The notes beneath the pieces were generated by a model. That model had not been told where the DNA came from, made no database searches, and saw only the letters and a list, made by a program, of their open reading frames with translations. 55,712 nt of DNA from an uncultured bacterium (lineage in GTDB: Bacteria > Bacillota > Clostridia > Lachnospirales > Lachnospiraceae). Location: contig CALZQA010000008.1 in the NCBI GenBank assembly GCA_945828315.1, positions 1 to 55,712 on the forward strand, in the 5' to 3' direction. Position 1 is the first letter of the stretch. The number at the start of each line of letters is the position of its first letter. Shown in pieces: positions 18,821-28,670 of the stretch. Both the position numbers and the translations under genes were made by a program.

Positions 18821-19144
18821 TTACTTCATCAGCTTCTGCAGTGTAGAGACCAGTTCGTCCACCACCTCATCGTTTCCGCTTCGGATGTCCTCCGCCACAC
18901 AGGTACGGATATGATTTGCCAGCAACACCTTATTAAAACTGTTCAGTGCTGCTGTCACCGCCGCCACCTGCGTCAGGATATCCACGCAGTAGGTGTCATT
19001 TTCCACCATTCCACGGATACCGCGCACCTGTCCCTCGATCCGGCTCAAGCGGTTCAAAAGATCCTTATATTCTTTCTCATCGCGCTTTTTCTTCCGTTCA
19101 CAGCATGTGCAGTCACACGTACATGTATTCGTTTTTTCTTCCAT
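18821..19144 (-). CDS. csoR: CsoR-type copper-sensing repressor
   Basis: A 107-residue all-helical repressor. The copper ligands C53, H78 and C82 have exactly the CsoR spacing (25 and 4). The N-terminus is unusual: five cysteines (C8, C10, C12, C14, C15) before a run of lysines and arginines. The ATG at 19142-19144 has an AAGGAG site; upstream in-frame starts would run through the operator and are rejected. Two operators lie upstream, so it should repress its own operon with copA, larB and larC until Cu(I) binds. Confidence 0.93.
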   Translation of the reverse strand: MEEKTNTCTCDCTCCERKKKRDEKEYKDLLNRLSRIEGQVRGIRGMVENDTYCVDILTQVAAVTAALNSFNKVLLANHIRTCVAEDIRSGNDEVVDELVSTLQKLMK

Positions 19145-19161
19145 AAAATGCTCCTTTCCAG

Positions 19162-19178
19162 ATACCCCATATGGGTAT
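19162..19178. promoter_or_regulatory. CsoR operator, downstream copy
   Basis: ATACCCCATATGGGTAT is a near-perfect palindrome with the TACCC/GGGTA arms of CsoR sites, in the leader between the transcription start and the csoR start codon. Confidence 0.8.
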
Positions 19179-19190
19179 TTATCATTGGTC

Positions 19191-19219
19191 ATTATATACC
19201 CCATCAGGGTATTTGTCAA
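19191..19219 (-). promoter_or_regulatory. Promoter of csoR-copA-larB-larC
   Basis: Consensus TTGACA (19214-19219), a 17-bp spacer and consensus TATAAT (19191-19196) on the minus strand. The spacer is almost entirely the upstream CsoR operator, so repressor binding would block RNA polymerase directly. Confidence 0.9.
19196..19212. promoter_or_regulatory. CsoR operator, within promoter spacer
   Basis: ATACCCCATCAGGGTAT, sharing its outer arms with the downstream copy and centred 34 bp from it. It fills the promoter spacer. Confidence 0.8.
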
Positions 19220-19224
19220 GAAAA

Positions 19225-19263
19225 GGAAAAGCGCTCCTTGACTTTCCGCCAACGAACGCTTTT
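19225..19263 (-). terminator. Terminator after the chemotaxis receptor gene
   Basis: AAAAGCG at 19227-19233 pairs with CGCTTTT at 19257-19263, and pairing continues inward with two mismatches. Read on the minus strand, the stem is followed by CTTTTCCTTTTCTT. It separates the receptor gene from the csoR promoter. Confidence 0.6.
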
Positions 19264-19289
19264 CTACTCTTTACTCTTATTCTACGATC

Positions 19290-20972
19290 TTATAATTTAA
19301 AGAACTGCATTGCTTCCTCAAGGATCTGCGCCTGCTCTTTCACTTCCACAGCCTGCTGGTTCACGAGATTGATGGTTGCTGTAAGTTCCTGAATCGAAGC
19401 AGTTGTTTCCTGTGTGCTGACTGCATTCCGTTCAGAAATCGAACTGATCCTGGAAATGATATCAACAACACCGACACGGGATACGTCGCACTCCTTTGCC
19501 TGTCCGTCTACCAGACCACTCTGGCTTCTGGTGTTTTCAATACCGCTGCTCACATTTGCAAACTCGCTCTGTGTGCTCTTTAAGTTATTTTGCTGTTCCT
19601 GCAAATGTTTATTCACTTCTTCCATCTTCTCAATCGAGCGCTTGGAATCGGATACCAGCGTCTGAAGGATTTCCTCGATCTTCTTCGCAGATTCACTTGA
19701 CTGATCTGCAAGTGTAGAGATCTCATTTGCCACAACCGCAAATCCTCTTCCGGCATCACCGGCTCTGGCCGCCTCAATGGAAGCATTTAAAGATAACAGG
19801 TTTGTCTGATCTGCAATAGCTGTGATCAGATTTACCGCGCTGGATATCTCTGCCACGGAATGATCTGTTGCCTCTACATTCTGGGCTACGACTCCGATCG
19901 CCTCAACGGTCTTGGTATTTGACTCATCCAATGCGTTGATGATGTCCATCGCCTTTTGACCTGCCATATCCATATCATTTGCCACATTGTCAAGGTCATT
20001 GATGCCACCGACGATATTTTCAATCTTTCCACCCATATCTGCAACCTTCTCCGTTGCATTTTCAATGTCGGAAGCCATTGACACGGCACTCTTTGAGATT
20101 TCAACAACTGCATTGGAGATATCCTCTGCATTCGCAGATGTATTCGATGCTGCTGATTGTAATTTATCTCCATCTGCAAGAAGATCCTCAGATGCTTTTT
20201 GCACTTTCTTTACAATTTCCTGAAGGGTTGCAGACATCTTCTTCCGGGACTGGATAATGGAATCAATTTCCGTCACGCTACTTGTTGCATTTTTATATGG
20301 CTGAAGTTCTCCATTTGAAAGAAGCTGCAGATTCTTCGTAATGATCACAAGCGGCTCTTTGATCCGCCTCGCGACAATGACAACAAAAATACAGCATGCG
20401 ACCACGATGATAATGGTAAAAAGGATGAGCTTTACTGCCGCAGAAAGCACCTGATCATTGACAAGTTGCTGTTCCTTGCCGGCAAAGGACATACCGATCA
20501 CATTTCCGTTATTGTCCGCCAGCGGTAAATAGATCACATAATATTCTTCTCCATTGATCATGACACCCTTTTGCTGGTATTCATTTCCGGCGGACACTTC
20601 TGCCCAGATATCCGGATCTGCGTTGGTGCCCTCGTTTCTTCCGCTCGGATTGCTTGCATCTGTAACAGAGGTCACATAACGCACATCATTCATGAAAAGT
20701 GTCAGCTGTATATCATCATCCAGCAGACTATCCACATAGTTATGATCATAAACCGGCGTCTGATCCTCTGCCTTACTGATCTCCTGCTCATAATAGTTCG
20801 ACAACCCCTCCGCCGCGACACGTAACTCATGATAGACATCCGTTTCCAAAGAATCCGTCATCGACTTGCATCCGACAAACGCCACAACAACTGCAGTGAG
20901 TAATGTCGGTATGATGGCTGTCATTAATAAGGATGCCATCATCGAGATTGTTCTCTTTTTCTTTTGTTTCAC
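19290..20972 (-). CDS. Methyl-accepting chemotaxis protein
   Basis: A 560-residue receptor. TM1 spans about residues 10-35, an extracytoplasmic single-Cache-like domain about 40-180, TM2 about 180-203, HAMP about 205-255, and the long cytoplasmic coiled coil follows. The signalling tip carries [20 protein letters not shown] and [11 protein letters not shown]. The ligand is unknown. A TTG start at 20978 lies too close to the GGGGGG site; the GTG at 20970-20972 is eight bases away and preferred. No other chemotaxis genes are nearby, so it stands alone. Confidence 0.93.
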   Translation of the reverse strand: MKQKKKRTISMMASLLMTAIIPTLLTAVVVAFVGCKSMTDSLETDVYHELRVAAEGLSNYYEQEISKAEDQTPVYDHNYVDSLLDDDIQLTLFMNDVRYVTSVTDASNPSGRNEGTNADPDIWAEVSAGNEYQQKGVMINGEEYYVIYLPLADNNGNVIGMSFAGKEQQLVNDQVLSAAVKLILFTIIIVVACCIFVVIVARRIKEPLVIITKNLQLLSNGELQPYKNATSSVTEIDSIIQSRKKMSATLQEIVKKVQKASEDLLADGDKLQSAASNTSANAEDISNAVVEISKSAVSMASDIENATEKVADMGGKIENIVGGINDLDNVANDMDMAGQKAMDIINALDESNTKTVEAIGVVAQNVEATDHSVAEISSAVNLITAIADQTNLLSLNASIEAARAGDAGRGFAVVANEISTLADQSSESAKKIEEILQTLVSDSKRSIEKMEEVNKHLQEQQNNLKSTQSEFANVSSGIENTRSQSGLVDGQAKECDVSRVGVVDIISRISSISERNAVSTQETTASIQELTATINLVNQQAVEVKEQAQILEEAMQFFKL

Positions 20973-21088
20973 AGCCAAATCCCCCCCTTAAAATAAACAT
21001 TTCCTATATCCCAGATTAGCATATCTGTATCTGGAAATCAATGCCAAACACCCGTCAATACAACTATTTCAGACAGCTTTATTTTCCA

Positions 21089-21180
21089 AAAAATACCAGA
21101 TATCATCAGATTATTGTCTGATAATTGACAGAATATCCTTCGACATCTGGTATTTTTGCAAGTCTCTCTTGCACTATATC
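21089..21180 (-). terminator. Terminator region after larE
   Basis: A 13-bp perfect inverted repeat (21089-21101 with 21145-21157) ends in a U-run on the minus strand and contains a smaller TCAGA/TCTGA hairpin. A second small hairpin, GCAAG/CTTGC, lies at 21158-21172 between it and the larE stop. Confidence 0.65.
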
Positions 21181-21185
21181 TAGTG

Positions 21186-21998
21186 TTATGTTAACACCTC
21201 GTTCAGGCTTCCCGTGCGATATCCCTTCAGATCCAGCGCTACATAAGAAAAACCGATGCGCTTCATCGCATCATAGATCTCACTGCGCAGGGATTCTGTC
21301 ATCAGACGCTCCATCTCCTCCGGCAGCAGCTCGATACGCGCCAGCGTTCCGTGCACACGCACGCGAAACTGATGAAATCCCTTGTCTAAAAGCAACTGCT
21401 CTCCCTGATCCGCCATGGACAGCTTTTCTGAGGTAATGGCTTCCCCATAAGGAATGCGGGAAGCGAGACAGGCGAAAGACGGCTTATCGGCAGTCGGCAG
21501 CCACAGTTCACGTGACAGCTCACGGATCTCTGCTTTCGTCAATCCTGCCTCGCGCAGCGGACTTTTCACGCCAAGCTCTGTGATCGCCTGAAGTCCCGGG
21601 CGGTAATCACCCAGATCATCAACATTTGAGCCCTCCACCACACAAGCGATTCCCTGTTCTGAAGCGGCTTCCATGATCCGCGTAAACAATGCCTTTTTGC
21701 ACAGATAACAGCGATCTGGCGGATTATCTGTAAATCCATGAATCACATCCGCAGATACATGCAGACAGATCTGACGGATTCCGCGCGCTTCACAAAACTC
21801 CGCTGCCTCTCTGCGCTCTCTGTCCGGCACCCAGTCCGCTGATACGGACACCGCTACTGCCTTGTCTCCAAGCATCTCTGCTGCCACTGCCAGAAGTAGC
21901 GTGGAATCCACACCGGCAGAAAATGCCACCGCCACACTGCCGTATTGACGGAGCGTTGTTCTCAATTTTTCATATTTCTCCGATAATACATGATCCAT
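21186..21998 (-). CDS. larE: Sulfur transferase for nickel-pincer cofactor
   Basis: A 270-residue LarE, an ATP-pyrophosphatase that adds the two sulfurs to the cofactor precursor. The PP-loop is SAGVDS at 27-32. Three cysteines stand out: C97-x2-C100 (DRCYLCKK) and C177 (FACLASRIPYG), the last at the place of the sulfur-donating cysteine of lactobacillar LarE. A CxxC plus distal C pattern fits the iron-sulfur-cluster type that need not be consumed in the reaction; this is an inference. The ATG at 21996-21998 has an AAGGAAGG site. It lies 38 bp after the antiporter cluster and far from larB and larC. Confidence 0.92.
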   Translation of the reverse strand: MDHVLSEKYEKLRTTLRQYGSVAVAFSAGVDSTLLLAVAAEMLGDKAVAVSVSADWVPDRERREAAEFCEARGIRQICLHVSADVIHGFTDNPPDRCYLCKKALFTRIMEAASEQGIACVVEGSNVDDLGDYRPGLQAITELGVKSPLREAGLTKAEIRELSRELWLPTADKPSFACLASRIPYGEAITSEKLSMADQGEQLLLDKGFHQFRVRVHGTLARIELLPEEMERLMTESLRSEIYDAMKRIGFSYVALDLKGYRTGSLNEVLT

Positions 21999-22036
21999 CT
22001 TTTCGATCCTTCCTTTATGAATGATGCGTCCATGCC

Positions 22037-23929
22037 TCAAAAATGCAGATCCCCCGCGATCAGATAGAACAGCATCAGGCAGAAGCCAACGCCGAACAAA
22101 AACAGTCCAAAGGAAATACTTCTCGTGATGATCAGGTTATTCTGGGCGATCTCATCACTCTTGACTGCCAGCAGATGCACATAATCTTTGTCAACCGGAT
22201 GTGACCGCCGCCAGGTGCGATTTCCCAGATCCCGCCATAGATTGAGTACTTTTCCAAGCGCCCGCGTAAGCGCAGTTCCCTCTGAATAGTAACGCGGTAA
22301 AGGCGTATCGCGATAGATCGTCTTTCGCAGCAATACAACGATCAGATCAACCAGACTGTCAAATATCCGGCAGATAAATCCAAACATGCACGGCAAAAAT
22401 CGAAGCAGCAGCGGACGATACACGGTATTCTCCAGATCCAGCCATTCCGGCCAGCGATTGACCAGCACCTTTGCACCTGTCTCGTTTTTCTTCATGAGCG
22501 CGCCGCGGATAACTACCAGGTACACCACCGCTCCGATCACGATGGAGTATACTGCTCCCAGCAGATTTTCTCCACTAAAATAATGTACGGCTTCACCGGA
22601 CTCCTCCAATGCAAAGAACCCACTTCCGAGATCAGCAACCGTATCCATCAGCCGGTGCGGCATCCATCCCCACAAAAGCAGAATCACTGCCGGGATTCCC
22701 ACTGCCACCGCACTTGCGGGCGTCATATAATACTTTTTCTCATCATAGCTGCGCTGCAATGCCTCATCCGTATTTGTCTCAGCAAAAACGGTTACGAACA
22801 GCTTTGTCATATAGGCGATCGTCAGACCACCGCTGAAGATAAACACGATCTCCAGAAACTTCATCCAGCCACCACCGCCATATTCCAAAATACTCTCATG
22901 CAGCAGTGTTTTACTGATATAACCGCTGAAGAGCGGGATTCCTCCGATCGCCAGCGCTCCCGCCAGAAAGCATCCCGCCAGATACGGCTTTTTGCGTCCG
23001 AATCCCCGGATCTTATTCAGATCCAGTTCATGGGTATTCATGTAGATCACACCTGCACACAAAAACAGCACAAGCTTGATCAGTGAATGATTGATCATGT
23101 GTAGCATCGTGCCGTGGGCAGCCAGAGCATGCTCACCAAAGAGCATGTCACACATGCCGACACCGACCGTGATAAAACCGATCTGTGACACGGAAGAACA
23201 TGCCAGTGTTCGTTTGAGATCCATCGCAAACACTGCCAGCAGTGCCCCAAGAAACATCGTGCACGCACCCAGAACAAGGATCAACGTGCCCCATGCCCGA
23301 TCCCCCGCAAACAACCGTGACGCCAATACGATCGCACCAAAGATACCGCACTTCGTCAACATTCCCGACAACAGGGAAGATGCCGGAGCCGGAGCCACCG
23401 GATGTGCCTTTGGCAGCCAGATGTGCAGTGGAAAGATACCTGCCTTTGCGCCAAAACCCACCAGGATGCATACGCCTGCCGCATAACGCATCGCTGTGGG
23501 CTCCGTGCCCAGTACCAGCTGTCCCAATTTCTCAAAATCCAGCGTTCCGTACATGTGAAAGAGCAAAAACAATCCCATCAGTATCGCCAGTCCGCCGATC
23601 ACAGCCACTGCCAGATACGTATCTGCCGCCCGCAGCGCTGCTTCCTTTTCCGTCTGTGCCACCCACGTATAGGACGTAAAAGACATGATCTCAAAGAAGA
23701 TCAGCGCCGTAAAAAAGTCTGCTGACAGAAAGACACCGAGCGTTGCAAACAACGTCACGAAGGTAAAAAAGTAATATCGGCCCCGGTGTCCGTCATGCTT
23801 CATATATTCCATGGATGCAATGAGTGCCATCGTCCATGCCAGCACAGCCAAGGCAGAAAACGCAATGCGAAAGCCGTCGATCTGAAAGCTCAGTCCATAT
23901 CCACATATTTCCGGAAGAAAATATCTCAT
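22037..23929 (-). CDS. NuoL/MrpA-like proton-conducting membrane subunit (antiporter cluster)
   Basis: A 630-residue integral membrane protein of the proton-conducting transporter family shared by complex I (NuoL/M/N) and Mrp antiporters. About 14-16 membrane helices are seen, with the conserved core around KAGIFPLHIWLPKAHPVAPAPAS, followed by a C-terminal hydrophilic extension of about 130 residues and one last helix. A GTG at 23935 is too close to the AGGAGG site, so the ATG at 23927-23929 is chosen. It is the last subunit gene of the cluster, 38 bp before larE. It should carry protons or sodium across the cytoplasmic membrane. Confidence 0.9.
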   Translation of the reverse strand: MRYFLPEICGYGLSFQIDGFRIAFSALAVLAWTMALIASMEYMKHDGHRGRYYFFTFVTLFATLGVFLSADFFTALIFFEIMSFTSYTWVAQTEKEAALRAADTYLAVAVIGGLAILMGLFLLFHMYGTLDFEKLGQLVLGTEPTAMRYAAGVCILVGFGAKAGIFPLHIWLPKAHPVAPAPASSLLSGMLTKCGIFGAIVLASRLFAGDRAWGTLILVLGACTMFLGALLAVFAMDLKRTLACSSVSQIGFITVGVGMCDMLFGEHALAAHGTMLHMINHSLIKLVLFLCAGVIYMNTHELDLNKIRGFGRKKPYLAGCFLAGALAIGGIPLFSGYISKTLLHESILEYGGGGWMKFLEIVFIFSGGLTIAYMTKLFVTVFAETNTDEALQRSYDEKKYYMTPASAVAVGIPAVILLLWGWMPHRLMDTVADLGSGFFALEESGEAVHYFSGENLLGAVYSIVIGAVVYLVVIRGALMKKNETGAKVLVNRWPEWLDLENTVYRPLLLRFLPCMFGFICRIFDSLVDLIVVLLRKTIYRDTPLPRYYSEGTALTRALGKVLNLWRDLGNRTWRRSHPVDKDYVHLLAVKSDEIAQNNLIITRSISFGLFLFGVGFCLMLFYLIAGDLHF

Positions 23930-23940
23930 TTCCACCCTCC

Positions 23941-25413
23941 TTATATCTCAGACGCTATTTCTTGAAACACATCCACAAGCGGACCGCTGTGCAGACCAAA
24001 GATCACCATCACGATCACGAAAACCACCAGTGGTACGATCATCATCCATCCGGGATCCTTCACATCACGGATCGTATTGTAATCAAAATTCCTGCCGGGG
24101 ACAAATGCCCGGAAGGAAATACTCATCATATAGATCGCCGTCAGCAGGGCGGATACGAGCAGTGCAAATACTCCGACAAGCGCCAGCGGATGTGAATTGT
24201 CAACCGCAGCCTTCGCCAGGTTCCACTTACTGATAAAGCCCGGCAGACCCGGCACGCCCATGAGCGCCAGACCAGAGATCGTAAAGATTGTAAATACCAC
24301 CGGCATCTTCTTTCCCATACCATTGATCTCATGCACATAGTTTTTATGAGTCTGATGCATGACTGCACCCACACAGAAGAAGGAGCAGATCTTCATAAAC
24401 GCGTGAAAGATCATATGACACAGCGCACCCACGAGACCCAGCGGGCTCATGAGCACCACACCGAACAAAATATAGGAAAGATTACTCATGGTAGAATAGG
24501 CCAGACGCCGTTTTAAATGTGTTTCTTTGAGCGCCCGGCTGCAGCCGTACACGATCGTGATGATGACAAATACCATGACCGTCGTCTGCGCCCATGTTCC
24601 CCGCAGGAAATCCGCGCCAAAACTGTAATAAGTCACACGCATCAGAGCAAAAGCACCGGCCTTTACGACTGCCACCGCGTGGAGCAGTGCCGTCACCGGT
24701 GTCGGCGCCACACCTGCCTTGGGAAGCCAACCGCCAAAGGGCCACATAGCTGCCTTAACGGAAAATCCGAAAAAGGTCAGCACATAGACGATCAAAAGCA
24801 TCGTCTCCTTGCTCCCGATCCCCGGAGCCAGGAACACACCGCCCGGTGTAAAGTCTCCGGTCGCACCGTAATACATGATGAACACCATTCCGATAAATGC
24901 AAAGGCTGCACCGCCCAGCGAGTACAAAAGATAGGTACGGCTCGCCAGAATTGCCTCCCTTGTCAGCGTGTGCATGATGAGGGGCAGCGTCACAATGGTC
25001 AGCATCTCATAAAAACAGTACATGGTCAGAATATTTCCTGAAAAAGCAATGCCCAGCGTGACACCAAAGGTCATGGTATAAAACATGAAAAAGTTTTCCC
25101 GGTTGTCCAGTTCCTTCATGTATTCAAATGCATAAAGTGTCGCCAGCGGCCATAGGAACGAAACAAGTGCCGCGAACACGCCTGCCAGTCCGTCGATCCG
25201 GAAACCCACCTCCAGATCATTTGCAAAACTGAACAGAATATGCATCTGCCGGTCTCCATGACCCAGGGAATAAAACACCAGCCCGGAAGTAACCAGCACA
25301 ACAAGCTCTGTATAGATCATCCAAGATGTTTCTTTTTTCCATTTCACCAGGGAGATCGGCAAAGCCAAACACATCGGCAGAAAAATCGCTGCCACAAACA
25401 ATGCTCCATTCAT
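23941..25413 (-). CDS. NuoM/MrpD-like antiporter subunit
   Basis: A 490-residue polytopic membrane protein of the proton-conducting transporter family. The marker segment is KAAMWPFGGWLPKAGVAPTPVTALLHAVAVVKAG, with the usual lysine and histidine positions in membrane helices. The frame can be extended to 25569, but the ATG at 25411-25413 has an AGGAG site and gives a normal N-terminal helix. It is one of four homologous large subunits in the same cluster. Confidence 0.9.
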   Translation of the reverse strand: MNGALFVAAIFLPMCLALPISLVKWKKETSWMIYTELVVLVTSGLVFYSLGHGDRQMHILFSFANDLEVGFRIDGLAGVFAALVSFLWPLATLYAFEYMKELDNRENFFMFYTMTFGVTLGIAFSGNILTMYCFYEMLTIVTLPLIMHTLTREAILASRTYLLYSLGGAAFAFIGMVFIMYYGATGDFTPGGVFLAPGIGSKETMLLIVYVLTFFGFSVKAAMWPFGGWLPKAGVAPTPVTALLHAVAVVKAGAFALMRVTYYSFGADFLRGTWAQTTVMVFVIITIVYGCSRALKETHLKRRLAYSTMSNLSYILFGVVLMSPLGLVGALCHMIFHAFMKICSFFCVGAVMHQTHKNYVHEINGMGKKMPVVFTIFTISGLALMGVPGLPGFISKWNLAKAAVDNSHPLALVGVFALLVSALLTAIYMMSISFRAFVPGRNFDYNTIRDVKDPGWMMIVPLVVFVIVMVIFGLHSGPLVDVFQEIASEI

Positions 25414-25427
25414 AGCCTTTCTCCTTT

Positions 25428-26759
25428 CTATAACCACAGGCACGCCAGCTTCTGACATACCGAAAGTAATCCGTTTGGAAATACCCCAAGAAGTACCGCC
25501 AGCGCTGCCAGTACGAGTAGCGGTACAAGCATGAGAAGGGGCGGTTCTTTCTTCTGAAGATCCGCACACCGGTCATCCGCGCCGGGGAAAAAACCCCGCA
25601 TAGTGATCGGCAGCAGATACCCTGCCGTCAGCAGTGCACTGATCAGTAAAATCACCGGACCGAGCCAGCTGAAGAATCCCACGTCAGCGTCAAGTGCACC
25701 GACTGCCAGCTGCCATTTGCTCACAAAGCCACTGGTGGGCGGAATACCTACAAGAGCCAGGGCAAAGCAGGTGTAGCACCAGAGCATGACCGGCATTTTT
25801 CGCCCGATCCCGGCGAGTTCATCCACCCGTTTCCGGTTACACACCACAAGAAAAACACCGGCACATAGGAACAGACCGCATTTGATGATCGCATGAAAGT
25901 ACACATGCAGCAAGGATCCTGTAAATGCCTGCTCCTGAAGCAGTGACAATCCAAATAAAATATAGGAAACCTGACTCACCGTTGAATAGGCAAAACGCTT
26001 TTTTACCACCGGCTCACGGAATGCCATCATAGATCCCATGAATACCGTCAACAGTGTCAGACTCATCCATGCGGTCTGCACCCATGTCCCCCGCAGAAAA
26101 TCCGCACCGACAATATTGTAGACCACACGGATCGTCGCCAGCACACCCGATTTTACGATGATCGCAGACAACGCCGCTGATGCCGGAGACGGAGCCACAG
26201 GATGTGCGGCCGGCAGCCATCCATGCAGCGGAAACATACCCGCCTTTGTGCCAAAACCGATCAGCATAAAGAACACTATGATCAATAATGTCTGCTCATG
26301 TCCGGCCAATGCGCCCATGTCCAGTCTGCTCGCACTGCCAAAATCCAGATCCACACAATAACGGTTCAGATAGAAGATGCCGAACAGTCCCAGATACGCG
26401 CCGCACAGTGAATAAAACAGATATTTTAATGTTGCCATGATCGCCTCACGCGAACGGTTGTGTACCACCAACAGCATGGAAACAAGCGTCATCAGCTCAT
26501 AACACGCGTACATTGTCACCAGATTTGCCGAACAGTCCAGTGCAAGCAGTACCACATAGAGCATCAGATATACGAAGAAAAAGCGCCCTGCTCCTCCCTC
26601 ATGCTTCATATATGCAATTGCATAAATCCCAACCAGTACCCAGATGAGCGTAGTAATACACATGAAAAATATACTGAGCTCATCCGCAGCAAAGGTGATC
26701 GTCAGACCTTCGCCGAGCGTCAGCAGCCGGACCGGTGACATTCCTGCCATTCCCACCAT
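25428..26759 (-). CDS. NuoM/MrpD-like antiporter subunit (short)
   Basis: A 443-residue polytopic membrane protein of the same family. KAGMFPLHGWLPAAHPVAPSPAS is the core motif. It is shorter than its three neighbours and starts later, with little sequence before the helix that carries FAADELSIFFMC, so it may lack the first helices. It starts 14 bp after the preceding subunit gene. Confidence 0.88.
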   Translation of the reverse strand: MVGMAGMSPVRLLTLGEGLTITFAADELSIFFMCITTLIWVLVGIYAIAYMKHEGGAGRFFFVYLMLYVVLLALDCSANLVTMYACYELMTLVSMLLVVHNRSREAIMATLKYLFYSLCGAYLGLFGIFYLNRYCVDLDFGSASRLDMGALAGHEQTLLIIVFFMLIGFGTKAGMFPLHGWLPAAHPVAPSPASAALSAIIVKSGVLATIRVVYNIVGADFLRGTWVQTAWMSLTLLTVFMGSMMAFREPVVKKRFAYSTVSQVSYILFGLSLLQEQAFTGSLLHVYFHAIIKCGLFLCAGVFLVVCNRKRVDELAGIGRKMPVMLWCYTCFALALVGIPPTSGFVSKWQLAVGALDADVGFFSWLGPVILLISALLTAGYLLPITMRGFFPGADDRCADLQKKEPPLLMLVPLLVLAALAVLLGVFPNGLLSVCQKLACLWL

Positions 26760-26773
26760 TTTCTATCTCCCTT

Positions 26774-28291
26774 CTAGCCAAACATTCCCAGGCCCCGTGA
26801 ACACAGCTCCACGATCGGCTGCGACATGAGACCAAGCACCAGATTCAACAACACAAAACAGACAAATACAAACACGATCTCCGGGTGTTCATTCATCCGT
26901 ATCCGTCGATAGCCGCTCTCCTGTGCACACGCGGCATCTTTCTGCGGCGTATAAATGATCAGCACCGCACGCATAAAATAAATGACGTTCAGGATCGTGC
27001 TGAGTGCCAATGCGATCAATGTCGGCAGCATTTTATTCGCCTGATTGACTGCTGCCTGCGCAAATAGGATCTTCGAGATAAAACCGGAAAACAGCGGAAA
27101 TCCGATCATGGACAACGCACCGACTGTAAATGCCATACCTGCCGGAGGATTGCGATAACCGGCACCGGTGAGCTTCGTCAGTTCTTTATGATTGCCGGAA
27201 CACTCACTGAGCCCTGCCGCAGATACAAACAGCAACGATTTCGTCGCCGCATGGGACAGAATGTGATAAATACTTGCCAGCACACCCAGGTTTGTCCCAA
27301 GGCCGAAGCCCATATAAATATAGCCGATCTGTGCCACGGACGAAAATGCGATCATTCGCCGGATATTCACTTCCTTCGCCGCGCTGATGGAACCGAACAT
27401 CATTCCCGCGATACCAAACACAAAAAAGACATTGATGATCTTGCTGTTACAGATGATGTCAAAGCCGATCACACGGTAAAAGATCTTGATCAGCAGAAAA
27501 ATATAGCCCTTTGACACAAGTGAAGACAGAATCGCAGCTGAGGATACGGTGGAGTATCCGTAAGCATCCGGCAGCCAGGAATGAAAGGGGAACAGCGCGC
27601 TCTTGATCGCCAGTCCGACACACATGAGTCCCACCGCCACCATGAGCGGTGCGTGATAAGTGCCCGTCGCCGCGATGGCCGCCACTTCCTCTTTGATATT
27701 GCTCATCAAAAGATGCCCCGTCAGTCCGTAAAGGAAGCAGATTCCCAGAAGCAGCAGGCCTGATCCCAACAGACTCATGATCATGTAACGCGTCGCCGCC
27801 TCCAGTGTATGACCACTCTGCTTGATCATGATCATTCCGCAGGCAGAGATCGTGTTGATCTCCACAAACACATATGCCGTAAACAGGTCATTCGTATAGA
27901 TCAGCGCGATCAGCGAGCTGAGCAGCAGATTCACCATGACATAATATAAATTTTCCTTGCTCTCCTCAAGCTTGGCCTTGCGCTGCGCAGCTCCGCCCAC
28001 CATGGACAAGAACATGATGATACAAAAAAACAACGCCATAAATGCTTCCAGCGGACCCACACGGATCTCATTTCCCCAGGGCGCGGGAAAATGTCCCATC
28101 GTGTACACATAGGAACCGCCGCTCATACAGACCTCGACCAGCACAAGTAACGACATGATGCCAACCGCCGTAATCACGCACAGGTTCAGGATCCTCGCTT
28201 TTTTCGCTGATAGGATCATGGAGCATGGGCCGGAAAACAGTGTTAAAATGATACAGAAAAGGGGAAAATTGTGCACAAAAGCAAGATTCAT
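26774..28291 (-). CDS. MrpD/MnhD-like antiporter subunit
   Basis: A 505-residue polytopic membrane protein, close to the usual length of MrpD. It has KSALFPFHSWLPDAYGYSTVSSAA as the core motif and about 14 helices. Its ATG directly follows the stop of the MnhC-like gene. By position after MnhC it is the best candidate for the true MrpD of the complex. Confidence 0.9.
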   Translation of the reverse strand: MNLAFVHNFPLFCIILTLFSGPCSMILSAKKARILNLCVITAVGIMSLLVLVEVCMSGGSYVYTMGHFPAPWGNEIRVGPLEAFMALFFCIIMFLSMVGGAAQRKAKLEESKENLYYVMVNLLLSSLIALIYTNDLFTAYVFVEINTISACGMIMIKQSGHTLEAATRYMIMSLLGSGLLLLGICFLYGLTGHLLMSNIKEEVAAIAATGTYHAPLMVAVGLMCVGLAIKSALFPFHSWLPDAYGYSTVSSAAILSSLVSKGYIFLLIKIFYRVIGFDIICNSKIINVFFVFGIAGMMFGSISAAKEVNIRRMIAFSSVAQIGYIYMGFGLGTNLGVLASIYHILSHAATKSLLFVSAAGLSECSGNHKELTKLTGAGYRNPPAGMAFTVGALSMIGFPLFSGFISKILFAQAAVNQANKMLPTLIALALSTILNVIYFMRAVLIIYTPQKDAACAQESGYRRIRMNEHPEIVFVFVCFVLLNLVLGLMSQPIVELCSRGLGMFG

Positions 28292-28669
28292 TTAAAATCC
28301 CCCCTTTTTCACTTCCAGTGTGATCTGATCGATATCAAGCGTATGATATCTGCGGTAAAGCCGGATCGTCAGCGACAGCATCAGCGCAGTAACCGATACG
28401 GACACCACGATTCCGGTCAGCACCAGACCGCTGGGGATCGGGTTGATATACGCATCCACACTCTGGATCCCGTCTACAACGATCGCGGCCTTATGCCCCT
28501 TGATATATCCTTTTAACGCCAGAAACAGGTACACGGACGAATCCATGATATTAAAACCGATGATCTTTTTGATCATATTTTTCTGCAATAACAGATTAGA
28601 AAAACCAAGCGCAAATAAGATCATGGCAATCGCTTCCTGATAGTTTGCAAACAAATTCCCAAAATCCAT
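28292..28669 (-). CDS. MnhC/MrpC (NuoK-like) antiporter subunit
   Basis: A 125-residue protein with three hydrophobic helices, homologous to NuoK/MnhC: FSNLLLQKNMIKKIIGFNIMD, then NPIPSGLVLTGIVVSVSVTALMLS, the signature second-to-third helix region. The start at 28667-28669 has an AGGAGG site that lies across the end of the upstream gene. An earlier in-frame start at 28729 is rejected. Confidence 0.92.
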   Translation of the reverse strand: MDFGNLFANYQEAIAMILFALGFSNLLLQKNMIKKIIGFNIMDSSVYLFLALKGYIKGHKAAIVVDGIQSVDAYINPIPSGLVLTGIVVSVSVTALMLSLTIRLYRRYHTLDIDQITLEVKKGGF

Positions 28670-28670
28670 T

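Noticed and set aside
22583-23086. Plus-strand ORF opposite the NuoL-like gene
   Set aside because: Shadow of the antiporter gene's codon pattern; no start signal or recognisable motif.
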